From: Udeniomyces pyricola
Taxonomy: Eukaryota; Basidiomycota; Tremellomycetes; Cystofilobasidiales; Mrakiaceae
Length of the DNA stretch: 64,000 bases
Reading direction: 5' to 3'
Assembly (NCBI GenBank): GCA_039545295.1
Contig: BCIK01000006.1
Coordinates: 806,001 to 870,000 of the forward strand
Position 1 is the stretch's first letter; each line of letters opens with the position of its first letter. Positions 11,985 through 24,080 of the stretch are shown here, piece after piece. A program made the translations under genes and the position numbers. A model generated the notes under the pieces. The model saw only the letters and a list, made by a program, of their open reading frames with translations, was not told the origin of the DNA and did not search any database.

Positions 11985-13854
11985 ACACCCGGTTTCATTC
12001 CATCCTGCTGTATTATTTCTTTTGTGTGTCGATATATCATGTGTCGTTTAACTATCTCGTCAGTGTTCAGATCTTCCCCATGTAAAAATAAAAAAAGGTG
12101 GTCCTGCTTATGAGTTCCATTCCACACTCAGTCGACTCGACTTATATTTATACATGGTGTATAAACGCCGATCCATCAATCTATCGATCAGCCGGCGTAG
12201 ACTCAGTCGCCCTACATGGATGAACGCAGCACTCAGCATATGAAGCATTCGTTATCACGCCACTATCGCTTTTTTGTCAGCCATGAGACAAATTGAATGC
12301 ATGTGTGGAAATCGTGGCGATATGTGATGCATCAAACTGCTGATGGAGGGGAGACGCCGGTGCGACAACTGAGCGGTCGCGTTACGCACGTCACGCTCAT
12401 AAGATTATATGTATATACTCTGCAGTGCTCCCCACGTAGAGATGAGTGAACGCTGAATGCATCTATTAGAGAAATATGTCCCATTGTAGTACGGATGGAT
12501 GGCCAGAGCGGGTACATTTTCGTGTCAATCGTTGCTTCGACAGCTTGTAAGAGGCTCGATCCGACGGGGTTGATCGATCGTGTCAACAACTGATTGGCTT
12601 GATTCATGATATCATGTGCTCTTCTCAGTGGGCGCACTTGTGTAGAGAGCTCGAGAGTGATATATTGCCGGATGATACCTCGCGGGCGACTAATGACGAT
12701 GGGCGAAAATAATAATAATGATAGAGGATTGGCACAGGAAAAAATAGCCATGCATGGACACCGGCAAAAGGATACACCGGCACAGTGAAATGGTTAGAAT
12801 GATGAGAAGGGTTTTATCGCCAAATACCGCACCAGCGCGGATGTGGATCTGGGTTGGGGAGAAGAGGTCAAAGACCAGGAAGAGGAGAAGTAAAAGAAAC
12901 AGGGCAGCAAAAAGAAGAAGGAAAGAAAAGAAGGAGGACCAGGGAGACGGGAAACAGGAGGAACGAAAGAAAACATGATGAAACAGGGGATCAGGCTATG
13001 GGAATTTATGGCGACGTGGGCGAGTACGATGAGGGAAGTGATGATGTGTCCACCGCGATGTAAGCGAGTACGACTAGAGAAGGGAAGACTGAATGGACCC
13101 CTAGGGTACGAGGGAACATGATGTGATGGATGAAGGGCAAAAAGGAAAGGAGAGAAATGAAAAGAGGAGAGGCACTCGATCAGCCAAAGAACCCCCAGAT
13201 TACCCCCCCCCCCCCCCCAGATTTCAACAAAGGCGGATGTGTATGGCGGCGGATGTTGACTTGGATGGTTTAGAGAGCATCTGCGATCAGCAGAACAGCA
13301 AATCATCTGAGCCTGCCAGTCTAGGTGATTCTTTGTCGGCTGGCCCAAGTGTGCCCGAGAAAATCTCGTAGACGTTGAGGTAGGTGACAGTGTCGATGAT
13401 TTCCGCCGTGATAGTCTCCCACTTTTTTCGCGATCCAGTCGTGTGAACGGCCAACATGACAGGATGAGAACTCCTAGAATAGCGGTGTGGACGGCCGGAA
13501 TGGTGATGGTCGCCATGTGGAATGTGCAGAAGGAAACTCATGCGATGGTGATGGTCTCTTCGACATGTTCCGATTTATGGCACCAAGGGCTGGCCTATCT
13601 CTGGGTTTGTATAGCCAAGTTGGATGTGTGAAGGAATATCGTCAAAGGTCATCAAATCGTGAAAGGGTGCCATCATTCTCCGAGGCACCCTGGAGGTGTC
13701 TACTACATCTTGAAATTCAGGGTGCCTGAAGTCTCTTCCAGTCGTCCATCTCTTTCCACGGTCACATCTCTGCGACCTGGTTATGGATCGATTTCCCTGT
13801 CTGTGATTAAAAAAAAAAAAAAAAAAAAAACGAAGGCATGCCAACAAAACCATG
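11985..13854. other. Intergenic region with purine-rich and homopolymer tracts
   Basis: Lies between the 3' ends of the dehydrogenase (+) and the THOC5-like gene (-). It holds a purine-rich block on the + strand (about 12855-12980), a C-run (about 13206-13219) and an A-run of about 20 (about 13809-13830). A 240-codon open frame on the - strand (12794-13516) is low-complexity and not supported. No confident gene. Confidence 0.5.
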
Positions 13855-14763
13855 TCAGTTCATCGACATAACCTGAAAGCGAACTCCCCCTCCCCTCCCG
13901 TCTCCTCTGCTTTCTCTTTTTCCTCCTTTGGTTTTTTTTTTTTTTGGATCGAAGTTGGGCTTGATCCTCACTTTGGCAAAGTCGCGGTAGAGTGAATCCG
14001 AAGTCTGGTATTTTGCTTGCCAGTCGCGAACTTCGCGATGGGTCCGGTCTCGTTCTATCTTGTCCTGGGTCTTGGTCGCTTGCAGGCTAGGTTTCGGGAG
14101 GCAGAAGGAAAAGAAAGAAAAAGTCAATCAACGAACATTACGCACACACACACACATGCGAACGAAAGTTTGAGCAGCTGACGTTTCACAAAGGGGATAT
14201 AGTTAAAGAGAAAAGGGGGGAACTCTGGGGGTTTTACCTGGTCATGTTAGCAAGCTCTTGGCCGAACGCCGCGATGATCTCCTCATGAGAGGCCAATTCG
14301 AGATCTGGCAGCATACGTAGCGGAACGGTCTGGTATATCGAGCTTTGATGGAAAGAACAAAGATATTGGAAAGCACCGGGGTCGGACGGTCGGTCAGTCG
14401 GAGCCTTGTTTCTGGGACTATGTTTCTCCCACACGCACGAAAGACGTGGGTTAGAGAAGAGAACATGGGAAGGGAGGACACCGACTCAAAGGCTTCGCAT
14501 CGTTCAATCTCCCGGGCGATTCTCCTCTTTTCGTACTCGAGAGCCGACCGGGCGAGCGCTTTGGGCTCGATGGCGGCTCGGACGTCGGCGGTGGAGCGGG
14601 TGGAAAGCTTGACGTCTTGAGCGGCGAGGCGTTGGATCTGCTTCAAGACGGCGAGGAGGGGGACCATGAGAATTGGGTCGGCGTCGGCCGGGAAGGCCTG
14701 GAGGGTAGCCTCGAGTTGTTGAATGAGTGCATGGGGTGATGGGGCTTCGGTGGGGGTAGACAT
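13855..14763 (-). CDS. THO complex subunit 5-like (FmiP/Thoc5) protein, tentative
   Basis: Three-exon gene of roughly 200 residues. Exon 1 (from 14763) opens MSTPTEAPSPHALIQQLEAT and ends in a helical block, ALARSALEYEKRRIAREIER, then CEAFE. Exon 2 continues SIYQTVPLRMLPDLELASHE and EIIAAFGQELANMT. This order (YEK..I.REI..C..F.SIYQ) resembles the FmiP/Thoc5 family, whose members belong to the THO/TREX complex coupling transcription to mRNA export. Exon 3 (from about 14085) reads SLQATKTQDKIERDRTHREV and ends in a Lys/Gly/Arg-rich tail whose Lys run is encoded by a T-homopolymer (13932-13945) and could be affected by indel error. Two introns have canonical borders (gtgagtcc; gtaaaacc). Family assignment rests on one region and is moderate; the gene itself is better supported. 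Start codons of this gene and ERG20 are 364 bp apart. Confidence 0.55.
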
Positions 14764-15127
14764 GGCGGATGTGTGGAGTGATGTATGTATATGTGTGTAT
14801 GTGTATGTATATATACAAGTGTGGGTGGACAGCTGTATGTATGCTGTCTGGCGCGTTGGTGGTGTTGGCGTAGAAGCGCGTGGCGCGTGTGAGTGTGGGG
14901 AACGTGTTCTCGTACGTTCTGTTCTGTTCTTGTCAGATCTCAATCTCCTTGGCCACTTGATCTCCTTGGCTTGTGCGCTTCTGCTCCGGCTCGTTCACAA
15001 GAATCGACTCACACATACCCTCTCCCTCACCCGTCGTCTTTTCCCTCGTTTCCCATCACCAGCTCCTCGTGACCCTCCCCCCACCACCTGCTCCTTCAGC
15101 TTCTCCCAACACCTGCCATCCAACTCC
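14764..15127. promoter_or_regulatory. Divergent promoter region, THOC5-like and ERG20
   Basis: Shared 364-bp region between two oppositely facing start codons. It includes a TG/TA-rich stretch (14775-14820) and a strongly pyrimidine-rich run leading into the ERG20 start (14990-15110). No specific transcription factor site was assigned. Confidence 0.5.
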
Positions 15128-16977
15128 ATGTCCTCCGCTTCTACCCCTAACGATAAAAAGGCCTCTCGCGCCAGGTTCGAGGCCGTCTTCCCCGTCATTG
15201 CCGACGAGATCCTCGCCTACATGAAGGGTGAGGGTATGCCCGATGATGCTGTCGAGTGGATGTCCAAGGTCTGTCGTTTACTATATGTATTCGACATGCT
15301 CACCTCTGGCCTTTGGTTAGCTGCTTGACGCTCCCCATCGCTCACGTCGCGCTCGCTCGTCTTTGCCTTCGTTTCCCCCCCATCAGAACCTCTACTACAA
15401 CACCCCGGGAGGCAAGCTTAACCGAGGTCTCTCCGTCGTCGACACGTACGCTCTTCTGTCCAAGACGGGCGAGCTTTCTGACGATGAGTACTTCAAGGCC
15501 GCTGTCCTCGGTTGGTGCATCGAGCTCGTGAGTACGCGCACAGCCAGCCGCTAATGTTGAAATATGAATCAACATCGCACGTCCCCCTTCCGAGCTGATC
15601 TGTCTTGTTTGCTGATTGTGTCCATCAGCTCCAAGCCTATTTCCTGGTGGCTGACGACATGATGGATCAGTCCATCACCCGACGAGGCCAGCCTTGCTGG
15701 TACAAGGTCGTAAGTGCTCCAACCCCCCCCCCCCCCCCGCCGCTCCCAGATGGCTATTCGCAATACCCCATCGGATCGAACTCATCCCCTTCATGCTGAC
15801 AGTTTCACGCGCTGACTGGAAAACGCTCTTTACGTGTGTCTTCATCCAGGACGGCGTCAACAACATCGCCATCAACGATGCCTTTATGCTCGAGGGCGCC
15901 ATCTACTTCCTCCTCAAGAAGCACTTCCGCAGCCAAGCCTACTACGTTGATCTGCTCGAGCTCTTCCACGACGTCCGTCTTGTTTCCCGCCTGGCTTGGG
16001 TGTTTTCCTCTAGACATTTGGAATGTATTCTCACCCTCTCCCCCATCTGTCGTCTGTCCCACTCTCAGGTCACTTTCCAGACGGAGCTTGGTCAGCTCAT
16101 TGACCTCATCACTGCCCCTGAAGATTCGGTCGACCTCTCCAAGTTTTCGCTCAAGAAGTGATTGCTTGTTTACTTTTTCTTCTTCTTTCTTTCTGTTTGG
16201 TGGCGAGATTAATCCGCTTTTCGTATCTCGGAAATGCTGACCTCAATCGAGCCAACCCCCATCTCTTGTACCAGACACCACCTCATTGTCGTTTACAAGA
16301 CTGCGTTCTACTCGTTCTACCTTCCCGTCGCTCTCGCCATGCGCATGGTAAGTGCTAGAGCATCGCGTGACTGTGTTTTTCTTCTCTCGCCTCAAACCGG
16401 TGCTGACTTGATGCGTCTGGTTTCCCCTTTCAGGCCGGCGTCCAAAACGAAGAGGCCTACAAGCAGGCCCTTTCGATCCTGTTGCCTATGGGAGAGTACT
16501 TTCAGGTTCAGGACGATGTGCTCGATGCGTTTGCGGAGCCTGAGGTCCTTGGCAAGATTGGAACCGACATTCTTGTAAGCGTGACGACTGATTCTCGCTT
16601 TAGTAAAACGTGCTGTCCACTCTCTGATCAATCATGTTTATGTGTTTTTTCTTCTTCTTGTTTTTTCTTTCTTTTATCACTTTGCGTGTTATCAGGACAA
16701 CAAGTGCTCATGGTGCATCAACTTGGCCCTGTCCCTTGCTTCTCCCGCTCAGCGAGAGATCCTTGACTCGTCTTACGGCATCAAAGACGCCGAGGCCGAG
16801 GCTCGCGTCAAGGCTCTCTACCGAGAGCTCGACATCCAGGGCAAGTTTGATGCGTACGAAGCCGAGAGCTACGCCAAGCTCAACGGTCTGATCGAAGCCG
16901 TCGACGAGGAGGCTTCGGGTCTCAAGCAGGAGGTCTTCCGGTCGTTCCTCGCCAAGGTTTACAAGCGACAAAAGTAG
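15128..16977 (+). CDS. ERG20: Farnesyl diphosphate synthase
   Basis: Condenses isopentenyl diphosphate with dimethylallyl and geranyl diphosphate to give farnesyl diphosphate, the branch point to sterols, prenylated proteins, dolichols and carotenoids. The protein opens [20 protein letters not shown]. The first Asp-rich motif is [20 protein letters not shown] (DDxxD plus RRG), and the second is [20 protein letters not shown] (DDxxD). Other landmarks are [19 protein letters not shown], the block [19 protein letters not shown] and [19 protein letters not shown]. The Phe-Leu before the first DDMMD fit a short-chain (C15) product. The end is [10 protein letters not shown]. About nine exons; one junction (AAGAA|gtgatt..ccag|A, joining LKK to HHLIV) uses a gtgatt donor. 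Length about 355 residues, normal for the family. One intron carries a C-run of about 16 (15723-15738). Confidence 0.96.
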
Positions 16978-17305
16978 AAACAACGTAGATGGAGAAACAC
17001 GATTTATAGATGTGAATTATGTGAAAGAAAGCTGGGTTCTGAGTGAGGTCGCAGGATGGGTTGTCGGTGTTGGACAAGGACAGGGTTAAATAGGGCAAAT
17101 ATGTTGAAAAAATGGATCCTTCTATTCAAAGCCCATGCGTACATGCGTGTTGGCACAGCAGATGCACGTCATCGCGACGTTGGGCGTTGTTAAACCACTG
17201 TTGGCCGGTCAAGCTCGGCCTCGCTATCTTGCCCGAATAACATGCCGATCATCGCCCCACCATCACCTTCTTGTCTTCATCTCCATCTCTCCATCCCACT
17301 ACATC
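16978..17305. other. Intergenic region, ERG20 to MocA-type dehydrogenase
   Basis: Tandem genes on the same strand, so this should hold the ERG20 3' UTR and the downstream promoter. No coding signal or notable repeat seen. Confidence 0.55.
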
Positions 17306-19211
17306 ATGTCTCCTAGAACACTCCGATGGGGCATCATTGCCACTGGCGGTTCGTTTTATCCTTCCCTCCGTCTTCCTTTCTACAAGGTTCCCATCCCAAG
17401 CCATTCGCTCACCGTCTCCCTTAAACGATTTCCGTCCTAGGCATCTCCAAGACCTTTTCCCTCGACCTTCAGCTCGATCGAGGTACAGAGGACGTGAACC
17501 ATGCCATCGTGGCTGTCGGTAGCCGATCTGTCGACTCGGTGAGCTTTTTGCCCTCCCTTTCTCCTCCCCTCGGTCCCCACCGCCATCGCTTTCTTCCGAT
17601 GAAAGACCGTGTAGGGGTAGGCGTGAGATGACGTTTATCGGAACTGATCTCAATGGAAAAACTCCGACCACACTCCTCTCCCTCGCATACTCTTTCTCAG
17701 GCTAAAAAGTTTATTCAGGACAACAAGCTAGGTGACAACATCGTGCCTGGTGTTCATCAAGATGTGTACGATAACCCCGAGGTCGACGTCGTCTATATCG
17801 GGTTAGTCTGATGGATATACGTTTGGTAGGTTTTGGTGACGCGCCGCCGGAGCTGATATCCGGAAAGATCCCTTGTTTCGCCGTTGGAATCTTGCCGTTC
17901 AGATCGCCTCACTCGCACCATTACGAACATACCAAGCAGGCATTGACAGCTGGAAAGAACGTACTGTGTGAAAAAGCATTCACCGTCAATGCAAAGCAAG
18001 CAAAGGCATTGGTTGAGCTCGCCAAGGAGAAAGGCGTCTTCCTGATGGAGGCCGTTTGGACTCGATTCTTTCCCATCGCTGCTCACTTTCAACAGGTCCG
18101 TTCCCTGGCCCGAACCTTTACGCCAGAGCTCAGGCGCAGGTGTGAATACATCATCTTTATGAGCTGGACCGTTAAACTGACGCTCCGTATCCATCCTGGG
18201 CCAACCAGATCATCGCCGACGGCAAGATTGGCAAAGTTACCAGGGTCCTGTCTGATCTTAGCGTCGACTTCAAGGTGCGTGATATCGAGTTCTTTTCCCT
18301 TCGTTTTGATTATCCTCTATATTCTCATAGACTAATCGGGTCAGCTATCCCCTTTCGTCTTTGGCCCTTGAGTAGACGGATGAGATGGATCCCTCATCGC
18401 GTATGATTGATCCGAACCTCGCGGGCGGGGCTCTCCTCGACCTGGGACCGTATTCTCTCAACTTTGCCCTGCTCTCGTTGTTCCCCCATCCGGCTCCCAT
18501 CACCATGCCCACAGTCAAGGCCCAAATGACGTTTGGAAAGACTGGAGTTGACCTTCAAACGTCCGCTATCTGTACGTCCCTTTGGAATGTTCTTCACCTA
18601 CCCGGAATGGGTCGTCTGACCATTTCGCTTCCATGACTGACTGCCCATGATGACTGTACTTTCGTTTCCTTGTGCTTAGTGAAATTCCCGGAGACGGATG
18701 CGCTGGTCTGCATTGCCAACAGCATGAAGAACCGTGGTCCTCAATGCATCGTTCAGGGAGAACTGGGCGAGATTGAATGGCAGGGGATGCCGTTCCGACC
18801 GACTGGGTTGATCGTCCGAACCAAAGATGGCAAGGAAGAGACTCACTCTTATCCCGAACCCGAAAAAGGAGCGGGTATGGTGAGTATGGGTCGATAGCGT
18901 GTTCCTGATCGGTCGCTTGCTTGGCTGTCTTGACGGCGAAGGAAGCCCGAGGGAGACAACCAAGAAACGTAGTTTCGTCAAACTGACCATTCGACGTGGT
19001 CTTCTGTTTTTCTCTTCCTTCTCTTCTTCTTTCTCTTCTTCTTCCGTGAGTGTAGTTTCACGAGGCGGACGAAGTGGCGAGGTGTATCTTTGCTGGCAAG
19101 AAGGAGAGCGAGCGGATGAGCCATGCGAGCTCGGTGACGATCATGTCCATCTTTGATGCCATCCGGGCAGAGGGTGGACTCGTGTACCCAGACTCGATTG
19201 AGAAGATGTGA
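17306..19211 (+). CDS. Gfo/Idh/MocA-family dehydrogenase (dihydrodiol/D-xylose dehydrogenase type)
   Basis: NAD(P)-dependent oxidoreductase with an N-terminal Rossmann fold: LRWGIIATGGISKTFSLDL (dinucleotide-binding loop split by an intron), VNHAIVAVGSRS and VDVVYIGSPHSHHYEHTKQA. The cofactor/substrate motif is KNVLCEKAFTVNAKQAKALV (E-K region), followed by GVFLMEAVWTRFFPIAAHFQ, which is characteristic of dimeric dihydrodiol dehydrogenase / NADP-dependent D-xylose 1-dehydrogenase relatives. The C-terminal domain has RMIDPNLAGGALLDLGPYSL and ends SIFDAIRAEGGLVYPDSIEK. About eight exons, roughly 375 residues. In fungi such enzymes oxidise D-xylose or reduce dicarbonyls; which applies here cannot be decided from sequence. 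Start ATG at 17306 lies in a CATC context. A GATGTT repeat follows the stop codon. Confidence 0.9.
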
Positions 19212-19237
19212 GACGAAGGGTGGGATGATGAGGCTAG

Positions 19238-19291
19238 AGGATGCTGATGTTGATGTTGATGTTGATGTTGATGTTGATGTTGATGTTGATG
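19238..19291 (+). repeat. Hexanucleotide tandem repeat (GATGTT)n
   Basis: About eight to nine copies of a GATGTT/TGATGT unit start about 27 bp after the stop codon of the MocA-type dehydrogenase, probably in its 3' UTR. Repeat copy number should vary between strains. Confidence 0.85.
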
Positions 19292-19485
19292 TGTCTGTAA
19301 GGAAGCTATGGACTTGGACGAACGAGAGATGAGAAACGAAAATGACGACAACATTGAGGATACTAACATTAAAAAGAAAATGGCGAACGTGACTGTTTTT
19401 CTATCGAGGCGCGTGTTGGGGCGTGACGTGTTGAGCGAGGATCTCGTTCAACGTTGAACCTCCCCCCCCCCCCCCCCCCCCCCCC

Positions 19486-19538
19486 NNNNNNNNNNNNNNN
19501 NNNNNNNNNNNNNNNNNNNNNNNNNNNNNNNNNNNNNN
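19486..19538. other. Assembly gap (N run) flanked by poly-C
   Basis: Fifty-three Ns with about 24 C before and about 16 C after. The gap sits just upstream of the first recognised coding exon of the GBD/FH3 gene. It may hide its 5' UTR or an upstream exon. Confidence 0.98.
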
Positions 19539-19674
19539 CCCCCCCCCCCCCCCCCTCGGCCCCTTCCTGTTCCTATTCGATTCGTATTCCTATCGCTCTT
19601 CCTCTTCCATCCTAACCCCCCTTCCCTCAGCTCTACTACACACCCACTTCGTGCCCATTGCTTCTCCCCTTCCA

Positions 19675-22600
19675 ATGCCTTCCCTAGCCCCACCGCTAGC
19701 CCCTTCCTCACCCACAAAGTCCGTGGGCCCTCCCCTCGTTCCTCCAGGCCGGCCAGTCTCCCGTCATCACGTCGCCGCGATCATGCAACCACCCACCGCT
19801 GGCCAACACGTCTTCTCCCAACCTGCTGCCCCTAGCCACCAGCCCAGTCGGCGCGCTCCCGAACACGTTAGAACCATGAGCCACCAACCGGAACCTTACT
19901 ATGATGCTCCCAACCAGAACCGACACACCCCTCGACACTACCCTGCCTCTAAGAGCTGCGACATCCGCACCAACGGCACCAACGGCACCGACGGCCCCTC
20001 TTCCGATGAACACGTCCAGCTCGAGTTTGATCGCATGATGGTCGGTGCTCTTTCTTCCCCACGCCCGCAACTGTGCTGCCCATCATAGTCCCATCCCTCT
20101 GCCGGCCCAGTTCGCTCTCTTGAAGAGCGTCTCAAAGCGGGAGTCGACTCCATGAGACGTCGAGACATCGTTGAAGAAAGGCACCTTGTACTGCACACCC
20201 AAAGAAAGAAAAAAACGCGTCCATATCGAGCTGATTATCCTTCAACATGTCGCTGTTTATCGATTTGCGCTGCCCCCCCCCCCCTCCCATCCTTCCTTTT
20301 CCTTTATACCTTGTAGGATGAGCTCGAAATTACATCTTCTGTTCGCGTCAAGATGAATACCATGGACGCTAGTGTCAAACAAGCGTTCCTACGTAATTCA
20401 GTCCGTACATGTCCTCGGGTTAAACCACCCTTGCCCTTCCCCCTCCCCTTCTTCCCTCGGGCGAGTCCGGCTGACCTGGATATGTCTCTTCTTGGATACT
20501 TTACCTGCCTTCTCTAGCAATCATTTAAGCTTGCAGCCGGAGTTTCTGCTACTTCATCTCGACCTGGTCTCCCTCCTCAACATCGATCCCCGTACTCCGA
20601 GGAGCAACCCTCCCATCGCCCCGCTTACATCTCTTCACCCGTGAGAGAAGCCCCCATCTCTCAACGGTCGTCTTTCCCCGCTTCGAAATCCACACCCAAC
20701 GCTTCAAGTCGACCGGGTCTCATTAATGCTGGTCCCCCAATTCGATCGTACCTCACGTCGTCGACCCAGGACAATGGCTCGTTGACTCACGTCAGCTTGC
20801 CGGGCCCTACCTCCTCCTCCTCCTCGGGGTTCTACAAGACGTTCGAGGGCGGGAAGAAGGCGAAGAAGAATGGCAAGGAGAGGGTTGATTTGGATGGACC
20901 CGTCGAGATGGCGGCGTGGTTGAGAGATGGACCGAGAGCGGAGTCGATGGACCTTGCGAGGGTCAAGAAATTGAGGATGCTTCTTAGGCATGAGTCGACG
21001 GTGTAAGTGAAAGCTTCTCCTTCCCCCCCCCCCTTCCCCCTCCCCCTCCCCCATCCCTTTCTTCCCCTTCTTTTTTTTTTTTTTTGCAAGATTTTATCTA
21101 TCTGGATGATCTGGTTCTGACGCCGCATCTATCTTCTGGATCTTCATCTCCCCCTTCACCCCCATCTCCTTTCCCTTTTGTTCTCCGTCGTTTTAGCTGG
21201 GTCGAGACATTCTTGCAAGAGGGAGGATACGTACATCTCCTTCAGAAGCTCACCGAGGTTGTCGACATGGAGTGGAGGTAAGCAAATTTATCCGTGACCT
21301 GTTCGAGGAGGCACAACTTTGGGTTCGACACAAGAAGAAGAAGAAGAAGAAAAAGAGGGAAAAGAAACAGGATCGATGTTCGATCGACCGGTACTGATTT
21401 GTTCTCTCTTTTTTTTTTTCCTTCTTCCTCTACACTTGCTTGGTGTCCCCTCCTCCTTCTACTGTCTTGTTTATACCCATGACGTTCTCTAGGGAGGAGC
21501 AACACGACGATCAACTCCTCTACGAACTCCTTCGATGCATCAAAGCCATCTCGACCTCCGTCGTAGGGTGTCATGCTATGCGAGCCTGCTCACCCAACCC
21601 TTTCGTACCCCTCATGGCTCTCCTCTACACCGACAAGAAACCGGGCGATGTCCCAACCCGTCAAATCATGATGGAACTCATCCTTTTCCTCTTTGAGCTT
21701 TACCCGACGTTGCCTGTCCAACCGCGTTGGCCGGGCGACGCGACCGTCGGGCTTGGGGTGGATAGTCAGTATCCGTTGCCAAAGGAGTATGATTCGGTTG
21801 CGAGCATGGTTCGCACGCTCTTGGTCGGACCGGAGAAAGACGGGGAGATTGTCGAGTTTGTGAGCCGGGCGAGGAGACCGAGGATCTTCAAGACGTACTT
21901 GACGGAGATCTCGGACATTTGGTGAGTGATGGAGACTTCCTCTTTTCACTCCCTTCTCTTCTTTCCCCCCTCCCCCCTCCTGTCTGTTCAAATTTCTCTG
22001 TCTTTAGCTCTGACAACTGCATCTTTTTTTTTTCTGACTCTTCTTTCCTTTCTCTCTGTCGAACTCCATCCATATCTATCCCGAATCTGGTTGTCGCGTC
22101 CAGCCGCGATTACTTTTGGATGTTCTGTCACGCCAACGGGATCTGGCGACTCGAGGTCCGTCCCTCTCGCTGCTCGTAACCCCTCATATTCTCCCCTCTC
22201 CTTCTCTACCCTGAGAGTCCGTCCGACCCACATCATAAGTCGACGTCCTTGTTGTTCTTCCACCGGGGTAGTAGCTGAGAAATATTCCATGTGTGCATGC
22301 ATACATACGCCCTGCCATGCGTCGTTCTTTTTTTCTTCTTCCTTTTTTGGTCTCTCTCTCTCAAAAAAAAAAAAAACGTAGGATACCGATGTTTCGTTGA
22401 TTGAACGACCGACGGCTCCAGGAGGCGCGACGGGTGGTGGTAAGTTTTTCGCTTTTCGCTTCCTCTCCTTCACTGCCCCTTTCTGTGTCGTCGAGCATGT
22501 GGGAAGCGTTGGAGATGGACAATCCCTACGAAGCTCTCAGACCTTCACAAACTGACACTGTACCACCTTCCCCTTTGCCTTCCTCTTCTCTCACCCTTGG

Positions 22601-24080
22601 TCTTTGTCTTGTTGTCGAAATGGTCTGGTCCGATCCCATAAAGTCGAATACGAAGCCGTCAATTATCTCGTATGTCATGCTCGCTCGATCCCCCCCCCCC
22701 CCCCGCCGAGTGATCTCCTACGCTCTTCGTTTCTTTTTCCTTTTTTTCCTTTTTCTCTTTCTTTGCATTCTTTTTGCATTCTTTTGGTTTGGTTGGGTTG
22801 GATGAACGACATGTTGGGCTCGTATATTGCTTGAACTGATAACTTTGCCATCCATCCATCCATCCTATCTCCTCCTTCCTTTCGCCTCTTTGCTTCTTTT
22901 GTTTCTTCTTCTTCCTCTTCCTTTGAACGAAAAAAACTTAAGACGGTCCATCTCCGGCTCATCAACGCCCTCGCCCGTTCCTGTTTCGAGCACCAGGAAC
23001 CGATCGATTCGGACCTCAACCCCTGGCGGTTCCACGCGCAGCTCATGGAAAGCGGCTTCGATCGAATCATCCTCGTAAGTCTTTGAGACATGAGTTTGTT
23101 CATCCATTGCTTCCTTGGGACGATCGAGGAGCAGAAAGGAGGATATGACAAGAGAAAGCCAGGAAATCACGATACTTTAAAAGAAAAAAAAATAAGAACC
23201 TTACGTCCCGTCTTGACTTTCTAAATTTTTCGTCCTTCGTTTTCCAGTCGGCTCGCAAAGCATCGACGACGTACTACCCTCATCTCCACCTCGAACTTTC
23301 ACGGTACCTCGCCCTCGCGACCCAAGCCCAGTACGAGATTCCGTACAGTCTTCAACGCCTCATCGAGGCTCCCCCCGCGGCGATTCGCAAGGTTCGTCCN
23401 CCCCCCCCCCCCCAGTTCGCTGAACGCTCGTCTCGTTTCCTTTCACCCTCTTCCGTTCCATCACACGCTACCACTGCTGTTTATGCGTGGACAGAATGTC
23501 TCTCTCCCGCTTGATGTGATGTTGGAAACGGAAGAGAAGGAGTAACCGATCAGGAGGTCGAAAGGGTTTTGTAGCACAAAAAAAAACCCGACTTGAATCA
23601 ACATCAACATACTTACTCTTTCTTTTTTCGAACCCCCCCCCCTTTGCCCCCCTCTTTGTTTCCCTTCTTTCCTCCATATCCATCCTCAAACACACCTCTC
23701 GACCTTTCGGACCTAAACGTCTCCCCCCCCCTCCCCTCCTCCCCCACATTCAATCTATGTCTTAGATCAACGGGCAAGAGACCACTTCCCTCCCACGCTC
23801 CCAAGGCCTCGCCATGGGTCCCATCGCCGTCCAAGACCCACCTCGACCAAGTCAATATGGCGGTCACACCGTGACAACCTCTAGAGACCCAACTACCCGG
23901 TTGCACGTCAATCCTCCTCCTACCACCACCGCCGCGGCGGCCGCGATGGTCAATTCGGGCCCAGCTTACTATCCGGCTCAAATGAGTTATCGCCCTGACG
24001 GCGGGTCAGGGTCGACGATGAGTAGAAGAGAGACGAGTCCAGCCCCTCAGATCAGTCGAGACGTCCTTCGAGGCGTTTAA
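19675..24080 (+). CDS. Formin-type GBD/FH3 domain protein without FH1/FH2
   Basis: Multi-exon gene whose product matches the N-terminal Rho-GTPase-binding/FH3 armadillo region of diaphanous-type formins. Exon 1 is Pro/Ser-rich (from MPSLAPPLAPSSPTKS) and ends VQLEFDRMM; it joins DELEITSSVRVKMNTMDASV KQ (from 20312), then QSFKLAAGVSATSSR. The core reads EMAAWLRDGPRAESMDLARV, WVETFLQEGGYVHLLQKLTE, VVDMEWREEQHDDQLLYELL and RCIKAISTSVVGCHAMRACS, the signature of fungal formin GBD/FH3. Later exons give RDYFWMFCHANGIWRLEDTD, a 26-nt exon (22642-22667, VEYEAVNYL) and TVHLRLINALARSCFE. No Pro-rich FH1 or actin-nucleating FH2 region follows. Likely a Rho/Cdc42 effector or scaffold at polarity or cytokinesis sites (inference). 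The 3' end is ambiguous: one reading stops at about 23544, others splice in frame to a Pro/Thr-rich exon (from 23766) ending at 24080. The start may be further upstream, hidden by the gap. Confidence 0.72.

Noticed and set aside
12794..13516. 240-codon open frame on the minus strand between the dehydrogenase and THOC5-like genes
   Set aside because: Composition follows the purine-rich + strand (Phe/Ser/Leu/Pro runs), it includes a Gly run from a C-homopolymer, and no domain or splice pattern supports it.
14723..15328. 201-codon frame that would extend ERG20 upstream
   Set aside because: The family N-terminus starts at the ATG at 15128; upstream residues are low-complexity and the frame also overlaps the divergent gene's start.
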